Source of the DNA: Aphodosoma sp045631465
GTDB taxonomy: Bacteria; Bacteroidota; Bacteroidia; Bacteroidales; Paludibacteraceae
DNA: 49,589 nt
NCBI GenBank assembly: GCA_045631465.1
Contig: JAZQUV010000003.1
Coordinates: forward strand, 1-49,589
Direction of reading: 5' to 3'
In this document: one piece after another, positions 29,996 through 41,800 of the stretch
How positions within the stretch are numbered: position 1 is the stretch's first letter
Layout: each line of letters begins with the position of its first letter
Translations under genes and position numbers: made by a program
The notes under the pieces: model-generated
Seen by the model: the letters and a program-made list of their open reading frames with translations, nothing else
Told to the model about the DNA's origin: nothing
The model's database searches: none

Positions 29996-32900
29996 ATGAA
30001 AAGAAATTTACAAAAACTATTGGTTGTGTTTGCAACTTTGTTTATTTCGTTTTCGGTGTTTGCTCAACAATTTGGGCGACCTTTGAATGAAGGTTTCGAA
30101 AATGGAATTCCTTCAAATTGGACACAAGAAGTTGTGTCGGGTGATTTGAATTGGATTGTTGAATCTGGTGATTTGACATATCCAAATGGAGCATATTCAG
30201 GTACTCATCGTGTTGCGATGCGCGGAGTTTCTGGAGTTACAACTAATGCATGTGTACGTTTGGTTTCTCCAGTTATGGATTTGTCTAAAATTTATCGTCC
30301 ATTGTTGATTTTCTCTCACGCTCAAAGTCATTGGACTAAAGATGTTGACAAATTACGCGTATTATATCGTTTGTCGCAAGATGCCGATTGGGTAGAACTT
30401 AAAGTTTACGACGAACAAATTACTTTCTGGCAACTCGACACTTTGAGTTTGGTCGGAGCTTCAAAAACATATCAAATTGCATTTGAAGCAACAGATAGAC
30501 TAGGTCGTGGTGTTGTAATTGACAATGTGGAAGTACGCTCAACCCCTCGTTGCGATACTCCGTATGCTTTGATGATTAGTGAAATGACAAGTAAAAGTGC
30601 TGTTGTAAACTGGCTTGGTGCTTTCGATGCCGAAGGTTTCAATTTCAAACTCACTACCGAAGCATTGACTCTCGAACAATTGAATGACGAAGATCACAAA
30701 GCCAATGTGATGGACACTATATTACCAGCCGATTGGAGTTATAAACTTACTGAGCTTGTGTCTGGTACAAAATATTATTATTACATGCGTTCTATTTGTG
30801 AGCATGAGGTTAGTGATTGGGCAGTTGACTCTTTTGAAGTGTCTTATATGCTTGATATTCCTTATACAAATGATTTTAATATGACCACAACTGCGGGTGG
30901 TTTGCTCTCATATCCAGAACGTTGGGTTTGTGAATCATCAGCAAATACTGCAAAACCTTTTGTAAATACTTGTAGAAATGATAAAAGATGGTACAACTCA
31001 ATTGACTCTACCTATGCGTTGTGTTTCTTTGGCGAGGATGAAGTTGCTGCATCGGCGATTGATGGTGGTGACTATTCTTATGTTGTATTACCTGAGGCTA
31101 GAATAGATGATGTGAGCAAATTGAGTGTGTCATTCACTACTATCAATTATGAACCTCACTTGTCAACTAGATTTAGTTTAATTGTGGGTGTCATGACCGA
31201 CCCAATGGATAAGGTAACATTTGTACCTGTTGATACTGTAGATATTACTTCTAAACGTACTTATGAAGAGTGTTTTGTTTCGTTGGAAAATTATGATGGT
31301 GTAGGTAAATATATTGCCTTTATGTCAGACTTCGTGGAATCTAATATCTTCTGTATGGATAATTTGAAGATTGATTATATTCCTGCCATCCAAAAAGTTA
31401 GCAATTTTAATATTTCGCTTCTCTCATCTTCTTCTGTACGTTTGGATTTTGCTTTGGAATATCCAAAATATGATATTGTAGCTTCTACTGTAAAATTGGC
31501 AAATGTTGACGAGGCTACAAATGTTATTAAAACTCAAATTGCTAATGGTGGAATTGTTGCTGGTTTGAATCCAAGTACAGAATACTATCTTTATGCTCGC
31601 GCAGTCGATGGTGATGCTAAGGGAGAGTGGAGTATTGCTCGTATTATGAGAACTCCTGGTAAAGTTGATGTGTTGCCTTATACTGAGACATTTACTTTGA
31701 ACTCTGCTTCTAAATATTACTTCATCAAATATGGTGATGTAGAATATTTTCCAAAAGTCAAAATGGCACAAGGTATGTTGACGCTTTCAAGTGGAGCTTA
31801 TCCTATGATTTGTGATGATGAAACTTGTTCTGATGAAGCTCAAACAAGTGGTAGTGGAGGTGTAATTTTAAAACCAGATGAAAGTCTTAATCCAGATGAC
31901 CCACAAAAACATCTTCATATATCACTTGGTGATGGCGATTTTGAATTGTGGTCTGCAACTGTAATGCCTGAACTATCTACTAATATCCGTTCAGTTTCGG
32001 TTGCGTTCACAGCATATACTTCTCACGAAGAGCATGCTGGTGCAGTTATCTTGGGTGTTATGAAAGTGGCAAACGATATCTCTACATTCCAACCTGTTGA
32101 TACAATCGAATTGAAAAGAAAGGATGACAAAGGTAGTAAAAAATATATCTATAATTTTGACGAATATGAAGTGGAAGGTCAATTTATAGCATTCAAAGTT
32201 GACTCTAAACTTGTGCCTACAGAAAAAAATGTGGTTTGTATTGATGACGTTAGATTCTCTTATGTTCCAATATGTAAAAGCCCATCAAATGTAGAGGTTG
32301 TTTCTGTTCCTAATAATCCAACTGAGATGACTCTTACTTGGCAAGCTAATGGCGCACAATCTTGGGTAGTTCGTCTTTTTGAGGCTGAATATAAACTAAC
32401 AACTTCCGAATCAACCAATCCTACAAATGGTGTGGTGACTGTTAAACATCAATGGGAACCTAAACTTCCACATATCGATGACATGTACTCTGAAAGTTTT
32501 GAGAAAACTTATGTTTACAATGATACAGTAACAACCAATAGCATTAAGTTCACAAATTTGCGTCCTTCAGGAAATGTATATTACTATACAATTCGTCCTA
32601 TTTGTCCTGCTGAATCTGGCAACTGGACTGATTTCGAAAGCTTTGTGACTAACTGTCCTGACGAAGTGCCTGTTCCTTATATCGAGAATTTTGACAATCC
32701 TGGTTATGCAATTGGTGCTAATGTCGAAGGTTTTGCTGTGCCTTGTATGTTCTCTAAACAACTTGCTACAACTCAAGGTTCACTCTATACACCAAGTTTG
32801 GCTAATACAAAATTTGTGTCGGAATACAATTCTGTTATTATGACAACAGATGGTCGTTTCCCTCACCTTTCACCTTATATTGCGTTGCCAAAAATGGAGA

Positions 32901-35900
32901 AACCATTGCAAGAATTGCAACTTTCGTTTAAAACTATTGGTGTAGAAGGCAATCCTCCTTTATTGGTTGGCGTAATGAGCGACCCAATGGATACAACAAC
33001 ATTCGATTTGGTAGAAACTATTCAACCTATTGTGGTAGAAAAGAAATCTGAGACTGAACCAGATGAGTTCCTCGAATATATTGTTTCTTTTGCAAAATAC
33101 AAAGGCAATGGTAGTCATATTGCTATCATGCTTCAAACAACACAAGAATCTTCTATGGTTGGATTTAATGCTATTATTGACGATATTGTTGTTGATAATA
33201 TTATTCCTTGTGCTCGTCCTGAAGATGTTAAGTTGGCTGATAGACGTGATAAATCAGTGCAACTTAGTTGGGAACCAGCAAAAGATATTAATCAATGGCG
33301 TGTTGTGTTTGCAACTGAAAAATTATCGCTCCAAGAGTTGGCTAACCCATCTTTGAACAATGTTATTGCGAAAATTGACACTGTGTCGTCAAGCTACACT
33401 TGGTTCTATGGTTTGACTCCTGATACTGAGTATTATGTTTATGTTCAATCAATGTGTAGCGATGTCGAAACAAGTAAGTGGAGTAACTTCCTAAAAATCT
33501 CTACTCTTTGTACTCCTATTTCGATTGAAGATAATTATGTCGAAAGCTTTGAACTTGATGTTACTGGCAAAGGCACACATCCTGCTTGTTATATTGTAGG
33601 TTCGAATGTTAAATCGAAAGACTATATTCCTTATTGTGACACAAAATATAAGCATACAGGTAAGTCTTCTTTGCACATTGTTTCTTCTGAAGAAGGCAAT
33701 GGTGCTTATGCTATAACAAATGGATTGGAGGTTGACGATATTGCTAATGTTAAATTGAATTTCTGGGGTTGGACTGACTGTCCTTCAAATCGTTATGCTC
33801 ATTCAATTGTAGTAGGTGTATTGACTACACCATCTAACTTGGCTACATTTGTGCCTGTCGACACTGTGACATTCTCATCAACAGAACGTCAATATGAAGT
33901 GCATTTCCACAACTATAAGTGTGACTATAATGGCGAGAGAGGTAAGTTTATTATGTTCTTCTCTGAATTTGACCTTCCTAATGATATTTGTATCGATGAT
34001 GTCTCGTTTGCTCCAGCATCGCCATGTCCTACTTCGTTCTATTTCGATGAAATCACTCATAATTCGACACTTATTAGATTTACTTCTGACAATGGTCCTT
34101 ACGAAGTGAAATATTCAACTGCAGCATGCACTGAGAGTGAGTTGGATTCGGCCGATTTGGCAACATTTATTGTCGAAGGTGATAGTCTGATGGTGACTAA
34201 TCTTTCGGCTTATACGACTTATTATTTTTATGTTCGCTCTACTTGTGATGGTGAGTTTGGTGATTGGTCGGTAGTAAATGTATTGAGAACTAATTGCTAT
34301 GATAAGTTGCCTTTGCCTTATTTTGATGATTTTGATAATCAAGAAATTTTAGGACAACTTCCTGATTGTTGGTATGGTTTCTATAAAGAAAATAATATTG
34401 CATATCCATCGTTGGTATATAAAGATGCATTATTCAACCATCCACCTCATTCTGGTAATCGCAAAGTATATCTTTATACATCACCTGAAGTGAATTCATA
34501 CTTGGTAACTCGTGAAATTGATGTGGATGATTTGAGTAAAAGTCAAGTTACTTTGTTTGCGTTCCCTAAAGCAGTTAATAAAAACTTCTCGGTAGTTGTT
34601 GGTGTTGTTTCTGATGTATTTAATATTGATAGTACTTTTGTTCCTGTCGATACAATCATTATTAATTCAAGTGAATTAGTTTGGAAGGATTATGAAGTAT
34701 CTCTCGCAAAATATAAAGGCAATGGCAAACATATTGCGTTCATGTCAGATTATAAACTCAATGAAACTACATCTTCGTCAACAGGTGTTTATATCGATGA
34801 TGTGCTTATTGAGTTGATACCTTCTTGTAAAAAAGTCAAAGAATTTACTTTTGTTGGTCACTCAGAAAATTCAATAACACTTTCGTTCTTAAATAATGGT
34901 GTTGGTAGTTATGAGGCTGTTTGTGGTGCAGTAGGTTTTGATGCTGATAAAGCAACTGATATTGTTTCATTTACTGATACAGTGTTTACTCTCACAAATC
35001 TCCAACCTGCAACTTATTATGATGTATACGTAAGAACTGCTTGCTCGGCAACCAATAAATCGCCATGGGTCTATGCTGGTAAATATTTCACATCGGGTCA
35101 TTTGGTAAGAGAATATCCATATCTTATTGACTTCGAAGACGAATCTGAAGCATCAAAATGGTTGTTTGCACAAGATAATCAGACAAACCAATGGTTTATC
35201 GGAACTGATACAGCTGCAATGGTTACTGACACTGTGGCAAATGCTGGTAAGGCTATGTATGTTTCTCTAGATGGTGGTCTTTCTGCTCATTACGACGAAA
35301 CAACATCATCAAGGTCTTGGGCATATAGAGCATTCCATCTCGAACCTGGTACATATACCGTATCTTTCGATTGGACTTGTGTGGGCGAAAATTCAAAAGT
35401 AGGTGTGTCTACTACATATAGTGATTATATCCGTGCAGGTTTCCTCCCTACAACTTCTACAATTAAAGGTGGTGACTATATTGTTACGGCTAAAGATCAA
35501 ACAACTGCGAAACTTATTGCGTCTCAATCACCACTCCCTACAGGTTGGATTGAGTTGGTTGATGCAAAAGCTCTTGGTGTCTATATTCTTAATGGTTCGA
35601 ATAAGTCAAAACCTTTGGCTGATCAATGGGCTACTCAAACAACAACGTTTGTTGTTACCGAAGAGACTGCTGGCGATTATAATATTGTATTCCAATGGAT
35701 AAATAATAATACAAAAGGTGATTATGCTTCGATTCGTTCTGCTGTAATTGATAACATTAATGTTGTTAAAGAGTCGTGCGATATGCCATATAATGTAGAG
35801 ATTGTTAAAATTGGCGTACATTCTGTTGATTTGGCTTGGGACGTTGTTTCTGACACTGTACAAAGTTACAAGGTAGAAGTATCACCTGTAAAAATGTCTA

Positions 35901-38848
35901 TGACTGGAGGACTTAAAAAAGTTACTGAAATTGTATCTACAAATTCTGCAAAAATCACAGGTTTGGTCGAAAGTGCTGATTATAAAGTAACTGTGCAAGC
36001 TTTGTGTGGCGAAGATAACGAAAGTTTGCTAAGTGAACCTCTCAACTTTACTACTCACTGTTTGCCATTTGGCGTTGATTCTTTGTTGTCTTTTGAAGAT
36101 GTAACAGCGCATTTGTTTATGCCTTATACTTCGTCAACAACAGCAAACACTAAGTTTGGTACTCCAAAATGTTTTACTGTCGGACATGATACTCTCGCAT
36201 ATTCATCATCAACTTATGCAAAATTCTATCCAAACTTGATACCTAGTACGTCGACTAAAAAATATTCTCGTACTGGTGATTATGCTTTGATGTTTGAACG
36301 CTCTTCTACTTATAAAACAAGTCCTGGTGGCTATATTATCTTCCCTGACTTAGAAGGCGAACGTGAGAATTTGTTGTTGTCATTCTGGATGCGTTGTTTC
36401 ATCCATAATCCAAAAACAGGTGTTCCTGGCTCACAGGATATTAAATCATTAGGTAATACATATGCTAGAAGAATTTCTGTTGGTACTGTTCTTAGCCCAG
36501 ATGCTCCTGAAACATTCGAACTTCTCACTGTTTTTGAATATCCTTATACTTCAGAAGACATTACTACTAAAACAAATGTAGAAGAAGATCCAAATGGTAA
36601 TGAATATTGGGTTGAATGTAAATTGCCATTGGTTGGAACTGAAGGTAAATACATTGCATTCCGTAATGATTTGTACGAAGATGGTTTGTTGAATAATATT
36701 GTTTATGTTGATGATATTAAACTTACATCTTTAGAGTGTTTCAAACCTGATTTGGTAAAAGTTGACTCTGTCACAACAACATCGGCTGTTATCAATTGTG
36801 CTCATAGCAATGTCGATAAACATATTATTACTCTTGCAACGGACGATAAGTTTACTAAGGGTCTACGCAAAGATACAGTGGCTACTTTCCCTGTTAAGTT
36901 GACCGAATTGGCTTCTTCTACTGTTTACTACATGCAAATCCAATCTATCTGTTCTACTGATAAATTGTCAGAAAAATCAGATGTTGTTGCATTCACAACT
37001 CAAAAAGAGGTTGCTTATACCGAGCCATTCAGTGTTAAGGCTAACTGTCCTGTAGATTGGAAACGTGCAAATAATGTAAGTGTTCATGATTTTATTCAAA
37101 ATCCAGGAGTCTTCTTTGTTGCAGAAAATAATAACGTTGGCTGGAAAATGAATGAAGCTATATTCCGTCATGGCTTATTCTCATCGACACACATGTCGGT
37201 TGAAGTTACTTGTAATTCCGGAAAAGCTGAACATCAAACTCAAAACATGTTGCTTTCGCCAGAAGTGATATTACCTAATGCCGAGAATTTGCATCTTATT
37301 TTTGACTTGGCTTTGACAGATATTAATGCATCTACTCTAGGTGATGAGAATTTGACTGTTACTCCAAGTAGATTTACAGTTGCTATATCAGGCGATGCTG
37401 GTAAAACTTGGCAAAATGCAAACACTACAGTTTGGGGTGGAGCAAAAGATACATATAAATATCTTGAAATCCCAAGTGAAGGTAAAAAATATTCTGTTGA
37501 TTTGTCTAAGTTTGCAGGTAAGGTTATTAGAGTGGCATTCTTTGCTGAATCGGCTATTGACATGAATGCTGCGACTGAATTGCACATCGATAATGTGCAT
37601 ATTAATGCCTACAATTCAGATAAGTTGAATGTTACTATCTGCGAAACAGAAGACTATCTCAGTGGAGATTTATATGTGCCATATAACGAATTGGTTGTAG
37701 GTGAAAATCTTTTTGATGAATGGGTATTGTCGTCAGAGATAGGTGTTAATGACATTAAGAAAGCTACTAACCTTGTTGTGTCGCCAATAAAAGAAACTGT
37801 TATTGATTACACAATTTGTGAAGGTGATGTATATGATTTGAATAACTTTGATGCGTTGACAAAAGCAGGTGTTTATAAACAAAAATTGGTGTCAGCTTCT
37901 GGTTGTGACTCTGTCGTGACTCTCAATTTGTCGATTAATAAATCTTCACGAGTTATAGTTGAAGATACTATCTGTAAAGGACAACAATTTGTTTGGAATG
38001 GTAAAGTTTATACTGAAGCAGGATTGTATCCAGATACTTTAGTTAATCAAATAGGCTGCGACTCTATCGTTACATTGTCTCTTTATGTTAATGATGCTAT
38101 TAGAGTTGAAGAGTCTATGAATATCTGTTATGGTGGTTCATATGTTTTCGGTACAAAAACTATTACTAAATCTGGTGTATATACCGAATCGTTTAAATCA
38201 GTTGATGGTTGTGATTCTATTGTTACACTTACAGCTACAGTATTGCCTGAGTATGACATAATCATTAATGATGCTATTCGTGAAGGTGAAAAATATGCAG
38301 GTGAAGGATTTAAAGGTATTTCTCGACAAGGAACTTATACTTTGAATCTTAAGTCAGTAGATGGTTGTGACTCGGTTGTTACATTGAATCTTTTAGTGTT
38401 GAAGGAGGAAACAAATTATGTTGAATTCGAAATCACAACAGATGATCTCCCTTATAGTTATTATAGCATAAATTATGACGAAAACACTAAACCTGGTACT
38501 TATACTGACACTATCACTGTTACTATTGATGGTGTAGATTATGAAGTTGTTCATACTTTGATTGTTACAATGTCAACAGGGGTTGGTATAATCACTGTAC
38601 AAGATTTGGTATTAGCACCAAACCCAGTTAAGGCAAGTGAAACATTGTATGTCGTTAATGACTTCTCTCTTGAGGAGCGTAATGGTTTGCGTTTCGAGGT
38701 GTTCAATTCAATGGGACAATGTGTATATGTAGGTGAACCTAATGCATATCCAATAGCAATTGAGGGTATGTCGCAAACAGGTATTTATATTCTTCGCATA
38801 GTAACAGGTACTGGATCTGTTTATCAAGGTAAAGTTTTATTTGAATAA
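29996..38848 (+). CDS. Giant T9SS cargo protein with jelly-roll/Fn3 modules and GCDS repeats
   Basis: Secreted surface protein of 2950 residues. The signal peptide MKRNLQKLLVVFATLFISFSVFA is followed by QQ. Then come about nine modules, each a jelly-roll (choice-of-anchor/cleaved-adhesin-like) domain of about 170 residues plus an Fn3-like domain of about 95. Module starts are near residues 28, 288, 560, 893, 1175, 1440, 1707, 2023 and 2340, often marked by a PY-x4-F motif (LPYTETF, VPYIENF, LPYFDDF). Many jelly-rolls share the phrases VGVMxDPxD, FVPVDT and YIAFxSD. Residues about 2601-2802 hold four 45-residue repeats with the pattern ICxGxxY...GxY...GCDSxVTL. The end (about 2862-2950) is a T9SS type A sorting domain (LAPNPVKASETLYV, FEVFNSMGQCVYVG, TGIYILRI). 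It probably acts in adhesion or glycan binding; the ligand is unknown. First of three tandem genes. Confidence 0.88.
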   Translation: MKRNLQKLLVVFATLFISFSVFAQQFGRPLNEGFENGIPSNWTQEVVSGDLNWIVESGDLTYPNGAYSGTHRVAMRGVSGVTTNACVRLVSPVMDLSKIYRPLLIFSHAQSHWTKDVDKLRVLYRLSQDADWVELKVYDEQITFWQLDTLSLVGASKTYQIAFEATDRLGRGVVIDNVEVRSTPRCDTPYALMISEMTSKSAVVNWLGAFDAEGFNFKLTTEALTLEQLNDEDHKANVMDTILPADWSYKLTELVSGTKYYYYMRSICEHEVSDWAVDSFEVSYMLDIPYTNDFNMTTTAGGLLSYPERWVCESSANTAKPFVNTCRNDKRWYNSIDSTYALCFFGEDEVAASAIDGGDYSYVVLPEARIDDVSKLSVSFTTINYEPHLSTRFSLIVGVMTDPMDKVTFVPVDTVDITSKRTYEECFVSLENYDGVGKYIAFMSDFVESNIFCMDNLKIDYIPAIQKVSNFNISLLSSSSVRLDFALEYPKYDIVASTVKLANVDEATNVIKTQIANGGIVAGLNPSTEYYLYARAVDGDAKGEWSIARIMRTPGKVDVLPYTETFTLNSASKYYFIKYGDVEYFPKVKMAQGMLTLSSGAYPMICDDETCSDEAQTSGSGGVILKPDESLNPDDPQKHLHISLGDGDFELWSATVMPELSTNIRSVSVAFTAYTSHEEHAGAVILGVMKVANDISTFQPVDTIELKRKDDKGSKKYIYNFDEYEVEGQFIAFKVDSKLVPTEKNVVCIDDVRFSYVPICKSPSNVEVVSVPNNPTEMTLTWQANGAQSWVVRLFEAEYKLTTSESTNPTNGVVTVKHQWEPKLPHIDDMYSESFEKTYVYNDTVTTNSIKFTNLRPSGNVYYYTIRPICPAESGNWTDFESFVTNCPDEVPVPYIENFDNPGYAIGANVEGFAVPCMFSKQLATTQGSLYTPSLANTKFVSEYNSVIMTTDGRFPHLSPYIALPKMEKPLQELQLSFKTIGVEGNPPLLVGVMSDPMDTTTFDLVETIQPIVVEKKSETEPDEFLEYIVSFAKYKGNGSHIAIMLQTTQESSMVGFNAIIDDIVVDNIIPCARPEDVKLADRRDKSVQLSWEPAKDINQWRVVFATEKLSLQELANPSLNNVIAKIDTVSSSYTWFYGLTPDTEYYVYVQSMCSDVETSKWSNFLKISTLCTPISIEDNYVESFELDVTGKGTHPACYIVGSNVKSKDYIPYCDTKYKHTGKSSLHIVSSEEGNGAYAITNGLEVDDIANVKLNFWGWTDCPSNRYAHSIVVGVLTTPSNLATFVPVDTVTFSSTERQYEVHFHNYKCDYNGERGKFIMFFSEFDLPNDICIDDVSFAPASPCPTSFYFDEITHNSTLIRFTSDNGPYEVKYSTAACTESELDSADLATFIVEGDSLMVTNLSAYTTYYFYVRSTCDGEFGDWSVVNVLRTNCYDKLPLPYFDDFDNQEILGQLPDCWYGFYKENNIAYPSLVYKDALFNHPPHSGNRKVYLYTSPEVNSYLVTREIDVDDLSKSQVTLFAFPKAVNKNFSVVVGVVSDVFNIDSTFVPVDTIIINSSELVWKDYEVSLAKYKGNGKHIAFMSDYKLNETTSSSTGVYIDDVLIELIPSCKKVKEFTFVGHSENSITLSFLNNGVGSYEAVCGAVGFDADKATDIVSFTDTVFTLTNLQPATYYDVYVRTACSATNKSPWVYAGKYFTSGHLVREYPYLIDFEDESEASKWLFAQDNQTNQWFIGTDTAAMVTDTVANAGKAMYVSLDGGLSAHYDETTSSRSWAYRAFHLEPGTYTVSFDWTCVGENSKVGVSTTYSDYIRAGFLPTTSTIKGGDYIVTAKDQTTAKLIASQSPLPTGWIELVDAKALGVYILNGSNKSKPLADQWATQTTTFVVTEETAGDYNIVFQWINNNTKGDYASIRSAVIDNINVVKESCDMPYNVEIVKIGVHSVDLAWDVVSDTVQSYKVEVSPVKMSMTGGLKKVTEIVSTNSAKITGLVESADYKVTVQALCGEDNESLLSEPLNFTTHCLPFGVDSLLSFEDVTAHLFMPYTSSTTANTKFGTPKCFTVGHDTLAYSSSTYAKFYPNLIPSTSTKKYSRTGDYALMFERSSTYKTSPGGYIIFPDLEGERENLLLSFWMRCFIHNPKTGVPGSQDIKSLGNTYARRISVGTVLSPDAPETFELLTVFEYPYTSEDITTKTNVEEDPNGNEYWVECKLPLVGTEGKYIAFRNDLYEDGLLNNIVYVDDIKLTSLECFKPDLVKVDSVTTTSAVINCAHSNVDKHIITLATDDKFTKGLRKDTVATFPVKLTELASSTVYYMQIQSICSTDKLSEKSDVVAFTTQKEVAYTEPFSVKANCPVDWKRANNVSVHDFIQNPGVFFVAENNNVGWKMNEAIFRHGLFSSTHMSVEVTCNSGKAEHQTQNMLLSPEVILPNAENLHLIFDLALTDINASTLGDENLTVTPSRFTVAISGDAGKTWQNANTTVWGGAKDTYKYLEIPSEGKKYSVDLSKFAGKVIRVAFFAESAIDMNAATELHIDNVHINAYNSDKLNVTICETEDYLSGDLYVPYNELVVGENLFDEWVLSSEIGVNDIKKATNLVVSPIKETVIDYTICEGDVYDLNNFDALTKAGVYKQKLVSASGCDSVVTLNLSINKSSRVIVEDTICKGQQFVWNGKVYTEAGLYPDTLVNQIGCDSIVTLSLYVNDAIRVEESMNICYGGSYVFGTKTITKSGVYTESFKSVDGCDSIVTLTATVLPEYDIIINDAIREGEKYAGEGFKGISRQGTYTLNLKSVDGCDSVVTLNLLVLKEETNYVEFEITTDDLPYSYYSINYDENTKPGTYTDTITVTIDGVDYEVVHTLIVTMSTGVGIITVQDLVLAPNPVKASETLYVVNDFSLEERNGLRFEVFNSMGQCVYVGEPNAYPIAIEGMSQTGIYILRIVTGTGSVYQGKVLFE

Positions 38849-38864
38849 TATTTTTAGATAAACT

Positions 38865-41800
38865 ATGAAGATTTTTAATAAGTTTTTATTGTTAATCGTT
38901 CTATTGTTATCGAACAATATTTTGTTCTCTGCTACTATTGAGTCTTCAATCGGTTTTCAATCCGATTTTGAAGACTCTAGTGAGCGAGAAAAATGGCATC
39001 TAAATACGGGTGCTTTTGGTAGTGAATGTGCTAACCAATGGTATTGGGGTAAAGTAGGTGCAAATGGTGGTGAACATGGTTTGTATATCTCTGGCGATGG
39101 AGGTACGTCGAACTATTATACACCAACAGGTACAACTGTGCTTGCTTATCGTGAATATACATTCGATAAGGGTAATTATGAACTTTCTTTCGATTGGCAA
39201 GCCGGAGGCTTACAAACCGATGGTCTTTATGTATGTTGGATACCTGTCCGTGATAGTATTAAACTCAATTCTGTTAGTATGAGTAGTTTGTTGCCAGAGT
39301 GGGTAGAGCGTTATTCTATTGATTTTGATAGAGCTACACCATATTTGTCGCAAACTACATGGAACACTGTGTTGGATACTATCTATACAAATGGAGAGGC
39401 ATATAACCTTGTTTTTGTATGGAACAATAGTGTGTTGGCCTATTCTTCGCTTGGTGCAGCAATCGACAATCTTGTAATTCTTCAAGAAGGTAGATGCTCT
39501 CGCCCTACCGATTTGAAAGCCAACCCTAAAGGTGATGATATGGTATTGTCATGGCAAGGTTCGGCAGATGCTTATGACGTGCGTTGCCGAAACAATCTTA
39601 CTGGAGAAGTAGTCGAATATAATGATGTCACTGAGAAGCATCAGGTTATATCTGATTTGCCTGAGGGTATGTGCACCTATTTTGTGCGTTCAAAGTGTGA
39701 TGGAATTGCTGGAGCATGGAGCACTATTAGTAAGTTTTTGTTTTATCCAGGTAGTCATTGTATTGATTTCTTGGATTTGAATAAAGAAAATTGTTCGTAT
39801 GGTAATGCTGCTGCAGGTGGAGGTATTGAAAAAGGAGTAGTCGATTTTGGTTGTCAATCAGTGGATAGCCGTCATACTATTCACTGGAATCCTGAAGAGC
39901 GAGATCCTTTTACATTAGGTAAATTGCGCACTGTGCCTGAAGGCGAATTAGCTTCGGTTCGTTTAGGCAACTGGAATATTGGTGCTGATTTTGAATCAGT
40001 GCAATATAATTATCTTGTTGATACAACCAAAGATGCTGCAGTTTTGCTTCTTAATTATGCCGTTGTGCTTGAGTCGCCAAATCACGACTCATTGTCGCAA
40101 CCTCGATTTACACTTGAAATTACATATCAAGGTCGTCCGTTGGATAAGTTTGGTTGTGGTGAGGCTAACTTTGCTGCGGGTTTTAATACTCAAGATTGGG
40201 TTAAGTTTCAAGGTACCAACTCGGAAGGTTATTATAAAGATTGGACAACTATAGCTATTAACTTGGGCAAATATCATGGAAAATCGCTTAAAATTAAGTT
40301 GACTACATATGACTGTACGGCTGGGGGACACTTTGGTTATGCTTATTTCACACTTGGCTGTACAGATGGTAAAATCAAAGGTCTGTCGTGTGGTGATGAT
40401 TCGGAAACTATATTCCAAGGTCCAGATGGATTCAAGTATAGATGGTATTTGGAAGATGAGCCAGGTCGAATAATATCGACAAAACAGACACTGAAGTTGC
40501 CTGCAAATGATACGTTGACATACAATCTTGATGTAATTCAACCAACTAATATAAATTGTTATTATACATTGAGAGCTTCGGCTGTTGGACGTTATCCTAA
40601 GGCGAAAGTAGACTTTAAGCATAAGCCTACAGGATGTAAAAATATGGTAGAGTTTGTCAATCAAAGTCATGTTATTCGTGTTAATCAAGTATCTAATGTA
40701 GAGACTGAGACAGCAGAACCATGTGAGGATTACTATTGGGATTTTGGTGATGGTACTGTTTCGTATGAGGCTAATCCGGTTCATGAATATCCTGAAACAG
40801 GAGGTATCTATCAAGTAAAATTCTCGGCAGGTCTTGCTGAGGGTAAGTGTAAGGATGATACTACATTTACTGTTGTTTTGCCTCGAATGGGAGTTTATCG
40901 TGATACTATTAATGAAACTATTTGTTTTGGACAGTCATATCCATTTAAGGGAGAAAATCTTTTTGAATCAGGTCTCTATTCTGATACAACGCTCTCGATA
41001 TGGGGTTGTGATAGTATAGCGGTGCTCAATCTTAATGTAGTTGATGATTATGATATTACAAAGAATGATACTATTTGTAGTGGAGAAGAGTATTATTTTG
41101 ATGGTAAACCTATCACCGAAACAGGACGTTATAAAGCTAAATTTAAGTCGCAAGGTGGATGTGACTCTATTGTGACGCTTGACATTGTGGTGTATGAAAC
41201 ACTTGATTTGTCTGTGCCTTCTGTGATAAATCACTGTAAAAACGAGGAGTATATTTCGATACCATATGTTTTGAACTCTGGTAGATTGGATGAATTTAAA
41301 CTCTATTTCGAAGATGTTGCGTTGGAATGTGACGGTTATTCTGTAGAAAGTGATGCTCTGCTTGTTGAGTTTCCGACAGATTTGACTCCAAACTCATATC
41401 GTGCGATGTTGAAGTTTGGCGAGCGTTCGTGTGGTAAAGAGTTTGAAAATGTGACTCTCAATGTGCTCTATCCTCGCGAAGTGATTGTTCAACGCTGGGG
41501 CGATGTTTTGGCTGTGACAAATGAGGATTATAATGGTGGATATGAATTTGTTGCTTTCCAATGGTATAAAAATGGAGTTGCAATTGATAGCGCTACATCG
41601 TCTATTTTGTATGTGCCTGAAGGATTGGATTTGTCGGCAGAATATTCGGTGATGCTTACTCGTGAGGATGATAATGTAACACTTATGACATGTAGTGCAC
41701 AATTGATAGATTTCGGAAGCGAAACAGAAAAGCAAGTAGTGATATTTTCTCGCGATGAGGTAATGGATGTTGAAGTGCCTCAAAATTCGCGTATGAAAGT